This document shows, piece by piece, positions 46,209-54,274 of a stretch of DNA of 55,798 nt (position 1 is the stretch's first letter; every line of letters starts with the position of its first letter). Below the pieces are notes generated by a model. It ran no database searches. It was not told where the DNA came from and was given only the letters and a program-made list of their open reading frames with translations. The stretch comes from Pseudomonas proteolytica (GTDB taxonomy: Bacteria > Pseudomonadota > Gammaproteobacteria > Pseudomonadales > Pseudomonadaceae): contig NZ_VFEV01000043.1 in the NCBI RefSeq assembly GCF_007858275.1, positions 1 through 55,798 of the forward strand, given 5' to 3'. Position numbers and translations under genes: made by a program.

Positions 46209-46634
46209 ATGAGCTTTACCATTTTAGGTCCGATATCCGAAGGCGGCACGAAGCTGCCATTTTGCTCTTTCCGCGTGCCGGCCGGATTCCCGTCGCCGGC
46301 GGCCGACCACATCGAGCAGCACATCTCATTGGATGAGGTTCTAAATATCAGGGCTCCCCACGTTTACTTGATCGCTATCACCGGCGAGAGCATGCAGGGG
46401 GCGGGCATCTTTGAAGGTGACCTCGCAGTCGTGGATCGCTCGATTGAGCCAGTCCACGGGCATATCGTTGTGGCTTTGCTTAACAACGACCCTATCTGTA
46501 AGCGCCTGTGCAAGCGAGGGAAAGAGGTCATTCTGCTATCGGAAAACCCGAAGTATCCGGCTCGCTACATCCTGGAAGGCGATGAGCTCTCAATCTGGGG
46601 GGTGATAACCAACACCGTGCGCAGCCATGTCTAA
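46209..46634 (+). CDS. umuD: UmuD-like S24 peptidase (RulA/ImpA type)
   Basis: 141 residues. The S24 domain shows Ser61 in GESMQG and Lys98 in PICKRLC; cleavage is predicted at Ala25-Gly26 (VPAGFPSPA), as for UmuD. RecA-triggered self-cleavage gives UmuD', which joins the UmuC-type polymerase below to form Pol V. It overlaps umuC by 8 nt. The LexA box upstream supports SOS control. Confidence 0.92.
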   Translation: MSFTILGPISEGGTKLPFCSFRVPAGFPSPAADHIEQHISLDEVLNIRAPHVYLIAITGESMQGAGIFEGDLAVVDRSIEPVHGHIVVALLNNDPICKRLCKRGKEVILLSENPKYPARYILEGDELSIWGVITNTVRSHV

Positions 46635-47901
46635 GCAGCCTGTGTTCGCGCTGATCGACTGCAACAGCTTCTATGCGAGCTGCGAGCGCGTCTTCCGTCC
46701 TGACCTGGCCAAGGTGCCCATCGTAGTTCTCAGCAATAACGATGGCTGTGTTATCGCCCGCAGCTACGACGCGAAGCCTTTTATCAAAATGGGCGAGCCC
46801 TATTTCCAGATCAAGCACAAGCTCAAGCAGCACGGTATTGTGCCGTTTTCTTCAAATTACGCCCTGTATGGGGATATGAGCGAGCGGGTAATGACCGTGA
46901 TCGAGAGCATGGTGCCTGCGGTCGAGATCTACAGTATCGATGAAGCATTTGCTGACTTGACTGGCATCGATGGTCTGGATGCCCTCGGGCGAAATATTCG
47001 GGCCCAGGTGCTGCGCGTTACCGGCATTCCAGTTGGCGTAGGCATCGCAACTACGAAAACGCTGGCCAAGCTTGCCAACCACACGGCGAAGCGGCTGCAG
47101 TCCCAGACCGGTGGAGTGGTGAACATCACCGATCCGGCCAAGCGCGCCTGGGTGCTGCGCAATACCGACGTGGCCGAGGTGTGGGGTGTCGGTCGAAAAA
47201 TGAAACTCCACCTCGACGCACTTGGCATCAAGACGGCCATGGACCTGGCCAAGGCTGACCCGTGGGCGCTGCGCAAGAAGTTCAGCATCGTGATTGAGAA
47301 GACTGCCCGGGAGTTGGCCGGCACGTCTTGCCTGGAGCTGGACGAGCCCGACCCGCCGAAGCAGGAGATTTGTTGCAGTCGGATGTTCGGTAAGCGCCTG
47401 ACCGAGTTGCCGCCGATCAAGGAGGCGCTGGCCACCTACATGATGCGGGCCTCTGAAAAGCTCCGGGCTCAGGGTTCGCTATGCAAGAAGGTCCGTGTCT
47501 GCATCCGTACCGGCATGTTCAACCCGGAAGAGGCCAAGTATGCGAACGGGGTTGTAGTCGATCTGCCTTATCCAACCGACGACGTGCGCCTACTCACGAA
47601 GGCTGCGGTTGATGCGGTGGACCATATCTACCGGCCAGGCTTTAAATACAACAAGGCCGAGGTGATGCTGCTCAACCTTTGCCGGCCAGGCGAGTACACC
47701 GACGATCTATTCACCGTGTCGCAGCCTGCGCAGGCTACCAGGGTAATGAGGGTGCTGGACCAGATCAATGGGCGGTGGGGAAAGGGAACGCTGCGGTCTG
47801 CCAGTGTGCCGATGAACCCCGACTGGGGAATGCGTCGGGAAATGATGAGCCAGAGTTTTACGACGAGGCTTGATCAGCTGTGGTCGGTGGCTTGTAAGTA
47901 G
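46627..47901 (+). CDS. umuC: UmuC-like Y-family DNA polymerase (RulB type)
   Basis: 424 residues. Catalytic motif FALIDCNSFYASCERVF (Asp9) at the N-terminus and SIDEAFADLTG (Asp105/Glu106 region) in the palm are the Y-family acidic residues. Finger/helix-hairpin-helix (TDVAEVWGVGRKMK) and little-finger regions follow. Translesion synthesis with the UmuD' partner gives SOS mutagenesis. It sits at the right end of the prophage as cargo. Confidence 0.95.
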   Translation: MSKQPVFALIDCNSFYASCERVFRPDLAKVPIVVLSNNDGCVIARSYDAKPFIKMGEPYFQIKHKLKQHGIVPFSSNYALYGDMSERVMTVIESMVPAVEIYSIDEAFADLTGIDGLDALGRNIRAQVLRVTGIPVGVGIATTKTLAKLANHTAKRLQSQTGGVVNITDPAKRAWVLRNTDVAEVWGVGRKMKLHLDALGIKTAMDLAKADPWALRKKFSIVIEKTARELAGTSCLELDEPDPPKQEICCSRMFGKRLTELPPIKEALATYMMRASEKLRAQGSLCKKVRVCIRTGMFNPEEAKYANGVVVDLPYPTDDVRLLTKAAVDAVDHIYRPGFKYNKAEVMLLNLCRPGEYTDDLFTVSQPAQATRVMRVLDQINGRWGKGTLRSASVPMNPDWGMRREMMSQSFTTRLDQLWSVACK

Positions 47902-47917
47902 CGACGGTATCCGACGA

Positions 47918-48127
47918 TCAGTCAGGAGTCATGAGTACGGCTAGTGTCAGCTTTATGAACTCCTCATTCCGGTCGATGGCGTCCAGCGCTCCGCGAACGT
48001 TGTCGGCGATTTCGGTGCCGCCTTGCTGCTCAACCCAGTTCGTAAGTTCCATGATGGCTGCTTCAAGGGCGAGCTGGTTTTCGTTGATTTTGGAAAGCAG
48101 GGAAGGGAGCAGGTCAGAGTTCGGCAT
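47918..48127 (-). CDS. Small hypothetical protein at the prophage right end, 69 aa
   Basis: MPNSDLLPSLLSKINENQLA, helical and acidic. The ATG at 48127 has a strong AAGGAGG 7 nt upstream, and the surrounding ribosome-site sequence resembles that at 97. It is convergent with umuC, ending 17 nt from its stop. Function unknown. Confidence 0.65.
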   Translation of the reverse strand: MPNSDLLPSLLSKINENQLALEAAIMELTNWVEQQGGTEIADNVRGALDAIDRNEEFIKLTLAVLMTPD

Positions 48128-48211
48128 CGGTGTTCCTCCTTGGAGTGAACAGCGTAGCAGTTGGGTTGCTTGGTGGTGGATTGTGTTCGGTCGGCAGGAC
48201 GCCGGGGAGAG

Positions 48212-48244
48212 AATTGCGGAACAGCTTGTAAAATTGCGGAACAG
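48212..48244. repeat. Direct repeat AATTGCGGAACAG x2
   Basis: The 13-bp sequence is present at 48212-48224 and 48232-48244, a 20-bp period, about 50 bp inside the tRNA-side prophage end. Arm-type integrase or excisionase sites have this look, so the repeats may be integrase arm sites. Confidence 0.55.
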
Positions 48245-48251
48245 AAAAGAT

Positions 48252-48285
48252 AAGGGCCTGCGTGAGGTATCTCACGCAAGCCCTT
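48252..48285 (-). terminator. Strong hairpin, terminator of the tRNA-Leu transcript
   Basis: AAGGGC...GCCCTT with inner GCGTGAG/CTCACGC stem (48252-48285). On the minus strand it is followed by TTATCTTTTCT, so it can terminate the leftward tRNA transcript. Confidence 0.75.
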
Positions 48286-48330
48286 GATATCTATGGTGCC
48301 CGAACCCGGAATCGAACCGGGACGCCCTTA
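48286..48330. other. Candidate right attachment region at the tRNA-Leu 3' end
   Basis: The tRNA is intact and its 3' end faces the prophage. Tyrosine integrases commonly use tRNA 3' ends, restoring the gene on one side. The left partner would be a copy of the tRNA tail beyond base 1, which cannot be seen, so the exact core is unknown. Confidence 0.4.
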
Positions 48331-48380
48331 CGAGCGGGGGATTTTAAGTCCCATGCGTCTACCAGTTTCGCCATTCGGGC
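48294..48380 (-). tRNA. tRNA-Leu, anticodon UAA
   Basis: Minus-strand sequence starts GCCCGAATGGCGAAACTGG and ends TTCGGGCACCA, with acceptor GCCCGAA/TTCGGGC and encoded CCA. The anticodon loop is CTTAAAA, giving TAA. The long variable arm of a class II tRNA is present (CCCGCTCGTAAGGGC region). 87 nt with CCA. Confidence 0.95.
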
Positions 48381-48683
48381 GGCAGCGCGATGAAGCAACT
48401 CAGTGGGGCTTTGCCTGGCAAAGCGCTTGAGCGGTGCAGCAGGCTAGGGAATATATAGATCAAGGCACCTTGGCGCAAGTTTGCGTGCGGTCTTTTTCTG
48501 CTTGATCGTGTGTGCAAGCTTTGAAAAAAAGCTCGCTATATCAGTGATCTACATTTGCGGGTGAGGGCGGGCGACTCGCCGGCTCGTCCACCAGCCTGGT
48601 ACCTGGCTGGTCCGGTAGCCGCAGTTTAAAGCATGGCAATGTGCGATCATTCACGTTTATAGCACTCGAATAGGAAAAGTGGC
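48381..48683. other. Host intergenic region with tRNA promoter
   Basis: About 300 bases containing the tRNA promoter. An inverted repeat around GCGGGCGACTCGCC (near 48567-48580) and a CCAGCCTGGTACCTGGCTGG stem (48590-48609) are also present, the latter two possibly structural elements. No gene is seen. Confidence 0.4.
48450..48478 (-). promoter_or_regulatory. Promoter of the tRNA-Leu gene
   Basis: On the minus strand TTGCGC (48478-48473), a 17-bp spacer and TATATT (48455-48450), about 70 bases upstream of the tRNA. A good sigma-70 match. Confidence 0.6.
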
Positions 48684-49037
48684 ATGCGCGTCATCACGGT
48701 GAGGACTAAAACGGAACTTGAATCTGCCAAAAATGCCGGGTACGAGCAGATCACGGTAGAAGGTGAGCTAGCGAACAAGCTCAAATCGTCCAAGAAGATC
48801 GCGGTAGCGGGGACGATCACGGTTGGGCTGTTGGCCACTGCATTGGCGGCTGTGCCCTTTACGGGTGGTCTTTCGATGGCAGCGGCTGTGCCTATCGCCA
48901 CGCTGACTGGGCTTGAAGTCGCGGCCATTATTACAGCCGCGTCATTGGGGCTCGGGCTGATCATTGCCCTGTTCAAGGGGTATGAGGAGATCTCTTTCGA
49001 GGCCGGAAAAATGGTCCTGAAAAAGAAACAGTCATGA
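48684..49037 (+). CDS. Small glycine-rich membrane protein, 117 aa
   Basis: MRVITVRTKTELESAKNAGY, a basic soluble N-terminus of about 40 residues, then two hydrophobic segments with Gly/Ala repeats (VAGTITVGLLATALAAV, about 41-57, and GLEVAAIITAASLGLGLIIA, about 76-95) and a polar C-terminus. It looks like a small integral membrane protein. It overlaps the next ATG by 4 nt. Function unknown; host gene. Confidence 0.65.
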   Translation: MRVITVRTKTELESAKNAGYEQITVEGELANKLKSSKKIAVAGTITVGLLATALAAVPFTGGLSMAAAVPIATLTGLEVAAIITAASLGLGLIIALFKGYEEISFEAGKMVLKKKQS

Positions 49038-49177
49038 GCGGTTTTGTCGACAGGCCGCCCTATTTTTTCCGCTGCAAGAAGTGCGAGCATCGCTTCACGC
49101 GTAGGGTGCGGCTGGGGCTGTTGTGCCCCCAGTGTCATTCGATACGCATTGAAAGAGATCGGCGGGTGAGCAAGTAA
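49034..49177 (+). CDS. Zinc-ribbon microprotein, 47 aa
   Basis: The ATG overlaps the previous TGA (ATGA). MSGFVDRPPYFFRCKKCEHR contains CKKC and, 14 residues later, CPQC (residues 14-17 and 31-34), a clear zinc-ribbon pair, with a basic C-terminus (RIERDRRVSK). It is too short for usual gene callers. Coupled translation suggests partnership with the membrane protein. Confidence 0.6.
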   Translation: MSGFVDRPPYFFRCKKCEHRFTRRVRLGLLCPQCHSIRIERDRRVSK

Positions 49178-49222
49178 AGCGAGAGGGCTTGTGCGAGATG
49201 TTCGCCAAGCCCAGCCCGGCAT

Positions 49223-49834
49223 TTACCCGTGTAATCGCCGAATAATCTCCTCGTACCCGACCGCCCGCGACAGCCGCTGCAGTGCATCCAGGCGGCGGGA
49301 ATAGGCTTTTGCGTCACCATAGGTCAGCTCGACATGCAGGCTGTCGATCGTCACCAGATAGGCCTCTGCCAGCACTTCACTGGCCTGGTCCTCTACGCCT
49401 GGACAGGCTTTAAGTAACCCTTTCTGGAAGTGACTGCGGATCGTGGCCATGTAGTCATTGAACCCGGACATGACCACGTGCCTCAGTGGCGTCGGTGGGT
49501 AAAAGGCGGCCCTGAGCAAAAAGCGCAGGGATTCATGCTGGTTGTACCGGCGTTGCAGGTTGTCGATGTAGACCTCGCCGGGGGCCTTGATCGATCGAGA
49601 GTTTTTCGCAAATTGGCTTTGCACGTAGTCCAGTTCGGCGCGCAGTGCGAGTTCGAGTGCGACCACGTACAGCGCATCCTTGCTCGCAAAATGTGCGTAC
49701 AGCGAGGCCTTTTTGATGCCTGCGCGCACGGCGATATCATTCAGCGAGGCGGCGTCGTAGCCATGCTCGGCAAATTGGTCCAGTGCCAGATACGCGATGC
49801 GTTCGGCAGCCGAGGTCAGGATGGTGGCTGTCAT
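49223..49834 (-). CDS. TetR-family transcriptional regulator
   Basis: 203 residues. The N-terminal DNA-binding domain (ERIAYLALDQFAEHGYDAASLNDIAVRAGIKKASLYAHFASKDAL, about 11-55) has the TetR helix-turn-helix. The C-terminal ligand-binding domain is all helical. It follows the MFS exporter by 15 nt in the same operon, probably repressing its own promoter through the palindrome at 51095. Confidence 0.93.
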   Translation of the reverse strand: MTATILTSAAERIAYLALDQFAEHGYDAASLNDIAVRAGIKKASLYAHFASKDALYVVALELALRAELDYVQSQFAKNSRSIKAPGEVYIDNLQRRYNQHESLRFLLRAAFYPPTPLRHVVMSGFNDYMATIRSHFQKGLLKACPGVEDQASEVLAEAYLVTIDSLHVELTYGDAKAYSRRLDALQRLSRAVGYEEIIRRLHG

Positions 49835-49849
49835 GTGGTTCTTCCTTAA

Positions 49850-51070
49850 TCAGTGCCCGGCCAGGTCAAAGGTTTCGCCCGCTCCCCGGGGGAGGCTGAT
49901 TGTCGTCAGCAGGCAGGTCAGCAATGCACTGGCCAGCAGCAGTGCGGTCCAAGCCACCGGTCCATAGGTCAGCGCCAATGCCGACAGTGGCGTTGCGCTG
50001 GCGGAAACGGACAGTTGGAATGCGCCCAGCAGTGCAGCGGTGGAGCCCAGTGCGCGCTTTTGCGAGGACATCACCAGTGACATCAGCGTGGACTCGGCGA
50101 TGCCCAGGCCAAACAGGGCAAGGGCCATGCCCGCCACTATACCGGGCAGACCCACGTAGGTCAGGGTGGATGCCAGCGCGATTGCCGAGCCAGCGGCCAT
50201 GCAACACACGCCGATCAGTGACAGGCGGCCCAAGCCAAGCCGGCTGACCAGTTTCCCGGCGCTCATTGCCCCGATCAGGATGGCTACCCCGGTGACGCCG
50301 AACAGCATGCCAAAGGCTTGCGGGCTCAGGCCGTAGGTCTGCTGGTAGACCAGTGTCGCACCGCCGATGTAGGCAAACAGAAAGAAGAAAACTGCGGCCA
50401 CGGCCAGGGTCGGACGCAAGAAGTGTCGGTCTCTGGCGATCGTCAGGTACGTGCGGCAGGCGGCGCCCAGGCGCAACGGCTCGCGTTGGCTGGCGGGCAG
50501 GGTTTCCGGCAGCGACAGCCAGCTGTTGCCCAGCACCGCCAGGCCAAATGCAGCGAGCACCAGCATCACCGCACGCCAGCCGTAGTGAGTGTCGATAACC
50601 CCGCCCAGTGCCGGGGCGAAGATGGGCGCGACGCCCTCGATGGTCATCAGCAATGCGAAGAGCTTGGCCGCCGCCACGCCTTCGCTGACGTCCCGCACCA
50701 TGCTCATGATCACCACCAGCGTCAGGGCGCTGCCAAGCCCCTGCACGAAGCGCAGGGCGATCAATGTCTCAAGTGTCGGCGCCCATGCGGCGCCCAATGA
50801 GCACAAGGTAAACACCACAAGGCCGGCCAGCAGGGGCCGGCGGCGCCCGTAGGCGTCGACGATGGGCCCGAAGATCATCTGGCCGGCACCCATGGCCAGG
50901 AGGAAGAACGTCAGGGTCAACTGCACGCTGGCGAAGCTGCTCTGATATTCGCGGGCAATTTCGGGAAGGCTCGACAGGTACATATCGACAGCCGAAGGGC
51001 CAAGGGCGCCGATCAGTCCCAGGCCAATAGCCAGCCTCAGGGCGACCCTGTGGGTGGGTTGCGAATTCAT
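49850..51070 (-). CDS. MFS drug exporter, Bcr/CflA family
   Basis: 406 residues, about 12 membrane helices. MNSQPTHRVALRLAIGLGLI, then GALGPSAVDMYLSSLPEIAREYQSS, the Bcr/CflA signature DMYLPxxPxI-like motif. The MFS A motif region GRRRPLLAGLVVF is visible at about 77-90. It exports drugs such as bicyclomycin or sulfonamides. The ATG at 51070 has GGAGACG upstream, preferred to an in-frame codon at 51130. Promoter and palindromic operator lie upstream. Confidence 0.92.
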   Translation of the reverse strand: MNSQPTHRVALRLAIGLGLIGALGPSAVDMYLSSLPEIAREYQSSFASVQLTLTFFLLAMGAGQMIFGPIVDAYGRRRPLLAGLVVFTLCSLGAAWAPTLETLIALRFVQGLGSALTLVVIMSMVRDVSEGVAAAKLFALLMTIEGVAPIFAPALGGVIDTHYGWRAVMLVLAAFGLAVLGNSWLSLPETLPASQREPLRLGAACRTYLTIARDRHFLRPTLAVAAVFFFLFAYIGGATLVYQQTYGLSPQAFGMLFGVTGVAILIGAMSAGKLVSRLGLGRLSLIGVCCMAAGSAIALASTLTYVGLPGIVAGMALALFGLGIAESTLMSLVMSSQKRALGSTAALLGAFQLSVSASATPLSALALTYGPVAWTALLLASALLTCLLTTISLPRGAGETFDLAGH

Positions 51071-51094
51071 AGCGTCTCCAACGAAAAAAAACAG

Positions 51095-51110
51095 CCTACC
51101 GGTCGGTAGG
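51095..51110. promoter_or_regulatory. Palindromic operator for the TetR regulator
   Basis: CCTACC-GGTC-GGTAGG, a perfect 6-bp inverted repeat, between the exporter promoter and its start. Similar TACCGACCGGTA-type sites are used by TetR repressors, so the adjacent regulator is the likely binder. Confidence 0.8.
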
Positions 51111-51117
51111 TTTTCGC

Positions 51118-51146
51118 ATAATAGCGACACCTCTTAAATCGGTCAA
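51118..51146 (-). promoter_or_regulatory. Promoter of the exporter-TetR operon
   Basis: TTGACC (51146-51141), 17-bp spacer, TATTAT (51123-51118) on the minus strand; the operator at 51095-51110 lies just after the -10 at the predicted start point, where a repressor would block initiation. Confidence 0.75.
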
Positions 51147-51201
51147 CGTCCCAGTATTCGGGAGGATTTGCACATGCACAGTGCAATCCGAGCGAGCGAA
51201 T

Positions 51202-51220
51202 GAGAGTTGTTATCAATTAT
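51202..51220. promoter_or_regulatory. Fur-box-like site before the TonB-dependent receptor
   Basis: GAGAGTTGTTATCAATTAT resembles the Fur consensus GATAATGATAATCATTATC at several positions, about 100 nt before the receptor start. Iron repression is plausible for a siderophore receptor, but the match is partial. Confidence 0.45.
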
Positions 51221-51320
51221 GTTTCTTTAGTTTTTTGATTGGATTAGACTCCCGCCAGCTGTGCACGAGCAGCGTTCTGGGCATTAGAACAAACAAAAAA
51301 AACGGCGTAGGGAGCAGGAC

Positions 51321-53381
51321 GTGAATTTCAAGAAAACGACAATGGCAGTGGCTGTTGGCTCGGCAATCTACCTGTGCAACGGTGCGTGGGCCGCAGAACC
51401 TGCGAGCGCGCTGGAGATTGCACCGATCACCGTCACCGGTGAAAAGATCAACCGCAGCCTGGAGCAGACCCAGTCGAGCGTGGTGGTGGTCACCGACCAG
51501 CAACTGCGTGAAAAGCAGGACCGTGACCTGGTGGACGTATTCGCGCGTACGCCAGGTGTGTACAACCAGTCCGGCAACGAAAACTGGGGTATTCGCGGCG
51601 TGCCCGTGTCCGGTTTCGACGACCAGGGGCCCGCCACGCTTAACGGTGCGGTTTCGGTATTTGTCGACGGCGCCGTGCAACCCAACCGCGCCCTGACCCT
51701 CAGCCCGATGCCGCTGTGGGACGTCGACCAGGTCGAAGTGTTCCTCGGCCCGCAATCCACCACCCAGGGCCGTAACTCCCTGGCCGGTGCGGTGGTGATC
51801 CAGACCCGCAACCCCACCTTCGAGCCGAGTTTTTCCGCACGCACCAACATGGGCAGCTATGGCGAGCGCGGTGCGGCAGTGGCCGGTGGCGGAGCGTTGG
51901 TCGATGACAAGATCGCCGGGCGTATTGCCGTGGATTACCAAGAGGGTGACGGCTATATCGACAACATCGCCCTGCATGACGACGCCAACCCCACACGCAC
52001 CGGCAATGCCCGGGGCAAGCTGTTGATCCTGCCCAACGATGACCTGGATGTGCTGCTGACTTACGCCCACAGTGAAAGCCGCAAGGGCGATAACTCGGCG
52101 ATGCGCCAGAACGACAAGATCCGTTATTACAAGATGACCTCCAACACCAAGGCCTATGACAAGCTTGAGCAGGACACGCTCAGCGCCAAGGTGGACTATC
52201 GCCTGGACGACAACTGGTCGCTGACCAGCCTGACCGCCAATACCCGCTCGGACTACGACGCGCGCCTGGATTTCGACCAGTCGGCCGACGCCAACCAAGT
52301 GGTATTGCGCAAACAGGACGGCGACCTGTTCAGCCAGGAACTGCGCCTGAACTACAGCGGCGATACGGTGAAGAGTTTTGTCGGTGCCTACTACGGCCAC
52401 AACACCAACAACTTCCACGACCGCCTGTTGTTCAACAACCTTCTGTTCGGTACCGCCAAGGGCGATACGACCATTGAAAGCAAGGCCGTGTTTGGTGAAA
52501 TCAACTGGACATTCGCCCCACGCTGGACCTTGATCACCGGCCTGCGCTACGACCACGAAACCAACGACACCGATATCAAGCAAGACGATTTCTCCAGCCC
52601 CGGCAAGCTCAGCAAGTCGTTTGATGCGCTCCTGCCGAAACTGGGCCTGGACTATGAACTGGCCGCCAACCAGTACCTGGGCGTGATGGTGCAGAAGGGC
52701 TATCGCGGTGGCGGCGTCAACGTGCGTGCCGGTGGCGGCCACGAAGGTTATGACCCGGAATACACCACCAACTACGAGCTGTCCTACCGTGGCTCGTTCT
52801 TCGACAAGACCCTGCGCACCCGCGCCAACCTGTACTACACCGACTGGAAAGACCAGCAGGTCAGCGCGCTCGAGCGCAACACCGACTTCGTCCAGGTGTT
52901 CAACGCCGGCAGCAGCGATATCAAGGGCCTGGAAGTATTTGTCGAAAAAGACCTCGGCGAGCAGTTGACCCTGACGGCGGGTGGCTCTATCACCGCGGGC
53001 AAGTACAAGGACTTTGTGACAGGTGATGGTCGCGATATGAGCGGCGAGGACTTCCTTTATTCACCCAAGTACAAACTGTCCCTGGGTGGCATCTACCGTT
53101 GGAATGACCGCCTGACCCTGAACACCGACCTGGTGTACCAGAGCACCGCGCCCTCGGAGTATGAGTTCGATACCGCAGGCCAGGTCACGGGCGAGCGCCG
53201 GAGCGACAGCTACTGGCTGGTCAACTTCAACACCGAGTACAAAGTCACCAAGAATGTCGCGGTTTCCGGCTTCGTGAAAAACGCTTTTGACAAGGAGTAC
53301 ATCACCAACAACCGCAGCGGCGATATCGTCGATGTGGGAGCGCCACGTACGGTTGGGCTGGTGTTGCGCTACGACATGTAG
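51321..53381 (+). CDS. TonB-dependent siderophore-type receptor
   Basis: 686 residues from a GTG (GGAGCAGG 3 nt upstream). A signal peptide (about 1-25, ending AWA-AEPA) is followed by the TonB box region (EIAPITVTGEKIN), a plug domain (about 45-160, with GIRGVPVSGFDDQG), and a 22-strand barrel ending in an aromatic terminus (VGLVLRYDM). Plug sequence features and a Fur-like site suggest an iron or siderophore substrate. The substrate cannot be identified from sequence. Confidence 0.9.
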   Translation: MNFKKTTMAVAVGSAIYLCNGAWAAEPASALEIAPITVTGEKINRSLEQTQSSVVVVTDQQLREKQDRDLVDVFARTPGVYNQSGNENWGIRGVPVSGFDDQGPATLNGAVSVFVDGAVQPNRALTLSPMPLWDVDQVEVFLGPQSTTQGRNSLAGAVVIQTRNPTFEPSFSARTNMGSYGERGAAVAGGGALVDDKIAGRIAVDYQEGDGYIDNIALHDDANPTRTGNARGKLLILPNDDLDVLLTYAHSESRKGDNSAMRQNDKIRYYKMTSNTKAYDKLEQDTLSAKVDYRLDDNWSLTSLTANTRSDYDARLDFDQSADANQVVLRKQDGDLFSQELRLNYSGDTVKSFVGAYYGHNTNNFHDRLLFNNLLFGTAKGDTTIESKAVFGEINWTFAPRWTLITGLRYDHETNDTDIKQDDFSSPGKLSKSFDALLPKLGLDYELAANQYLGVMVQKGYRGGGVNVRAGGGHEGYDPEYTTNYELSYRGSFFDKTLRTRANLYYTDWKDQQVSALERNTDFVQVFNAGSSDIKGLEVFVEKDLGEQLTLTAGGSITAGKYKDFVTGDGRDMSGEDFLYSPKYKLSLGGIYRWNDRLTLNTDLVYQSTAPSEYEFDTAGQVTGERRSDSYWLVNFNTEYKVTKNVAVSGFVKNAFDKEYITNNRSGDIVDVGAPRTVGLVLRYDM

Positions 53382-53392
53382 TGACAAGGAAG

Positions 53393-53443
53393 ACAGGCTA
53401 CTCCCTCACTCCCTCAGGGATCGACGGCGTAGCCTGTTTTTTC
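53393..53443 (+). terminator. Terminator of the TonB receptor gene
   Basis: ACAGGCTAC pairs with GTAGCCTGT across a 27-nt loop that itself contains CCCTCAGGG, followed by TTTTTT. 12 nt after the receptor stop. Confidence 0.7.
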
Positions 53444-53684
53444 AGCACATACAAAGTTCCGACGCGTGCATCGATCAGTGGGCGATGCAATTTCGCCCAT
53501 GCGTTCTCTTTTCAGCAGGGCGGCAAGGAAATTTCCGAGACTTTTGTCGGAAGCGTTCCGTGGGCTGCCCGATCGGTGGTGTTTAGCATTCTCCAGGCAA
53601 AGAAAGCTCCTGCGACAAGTCACGGTGTTGACACACAACGACCTGCGCAAGAGGCCTTGTTCATAGAGAAAGCGGAGCCCCACC
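53444..53684. other. Upstream region of the fimbrial operon
   Basis: 240 bases without a supported gene. A TTGACA at 53628-53633 is a good -35, but I see no well-placed -10, so the promoter is unassigned. Confidence 0.4.
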
Positions 53685-54221
53685 TTGAAAACTTTAAGCA
53701 AAGTGTTATTGCCAATGGCCGGCCTGTTGATTGCCGGCTCGCTGCAGACTGCTAGCGCTGCCAACGGCACCGTGAATTTCACAGGGGAGATTGTCCAGTC
53801 GACCTGCGCGGTTGTTTCCGGTGATCAAACCAAAACCGTGGTCTTGGGCAAATACCCGACCAGTGCCTTCCCCAAGACCGGTGCAACCAGTGGCGCCAAG
53901 GCGTTCACCATCAGCCTGGAAAAATGCGAGGCCGGTGACTACTCCCTGCGTTTTGACGGCAATACCCCGACCGGTAATCCGGACCTGCTGGCTGTTACTG
54001 GGGGCGCGAAGGGCGTAGGCGTGGAAATTCTCGATAACAACAGCGCCATCGTCCCCATCACCCAGGACGTGGCTGCCCCGGCCAGTGTCACCATTGCGGC
54101 CACCGGCACCAGCCCGGGGGCTGCGACATTCAACCTGCGGGCCCGTTACCGCTCATTCCAGGATGTAGTGACAGCGGGCCAGGCTAACTCCAACGCCACG
54201 TTTACCATTCAATACAAGTAA
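53685..54221 (+). CDS. Fimbrial major subunit (type 1-like pilin)
   Basis: 178 residues, TTG start (GGAG 9 nt upstream). A signal peptide (MKTLSKVLLPMAGLLIAGSL...ASA, about 1-25) is followed by NGTVNFTGEIVQSTCAVVSG, the conserved pilin N-terminal strand with Cys41, a second Cys near 76 (LEKCEAGDYS), and a C-terminal ATFTIQYK donor/acceptor motif. It is secreted by the chaperone-usher pathway. Confidence 0.9.
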   Translation: MKTLSKVLLPMAGLLIAGSLQTASAANGTVNFTGEIVQSTCAVVSGDQTKTVVLGKYPTSAFPKTGATSGAKAFTISLEKCEAGDYSLRFDGNTPTGNPDLLAVTGGAKGVGVEILDNNSAIVPITQDVAAPASVTIAATGTSPGAATFNLRARYRSFQDVVTAGQANSNATFTIQYK

Positions 54222-54274
54222 ATCGCTGATCCTGATGGGGCGTGAAAGGCTCATCGTCATCATGAGTAGTTGTT

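Noticed and set aside
51213..52742. 509-codon minus frame opposite the TonB receptor
   Set aside because: Antisense shadow of a clear receptor gene; composition is Val/Gly/His-rich without a domain.
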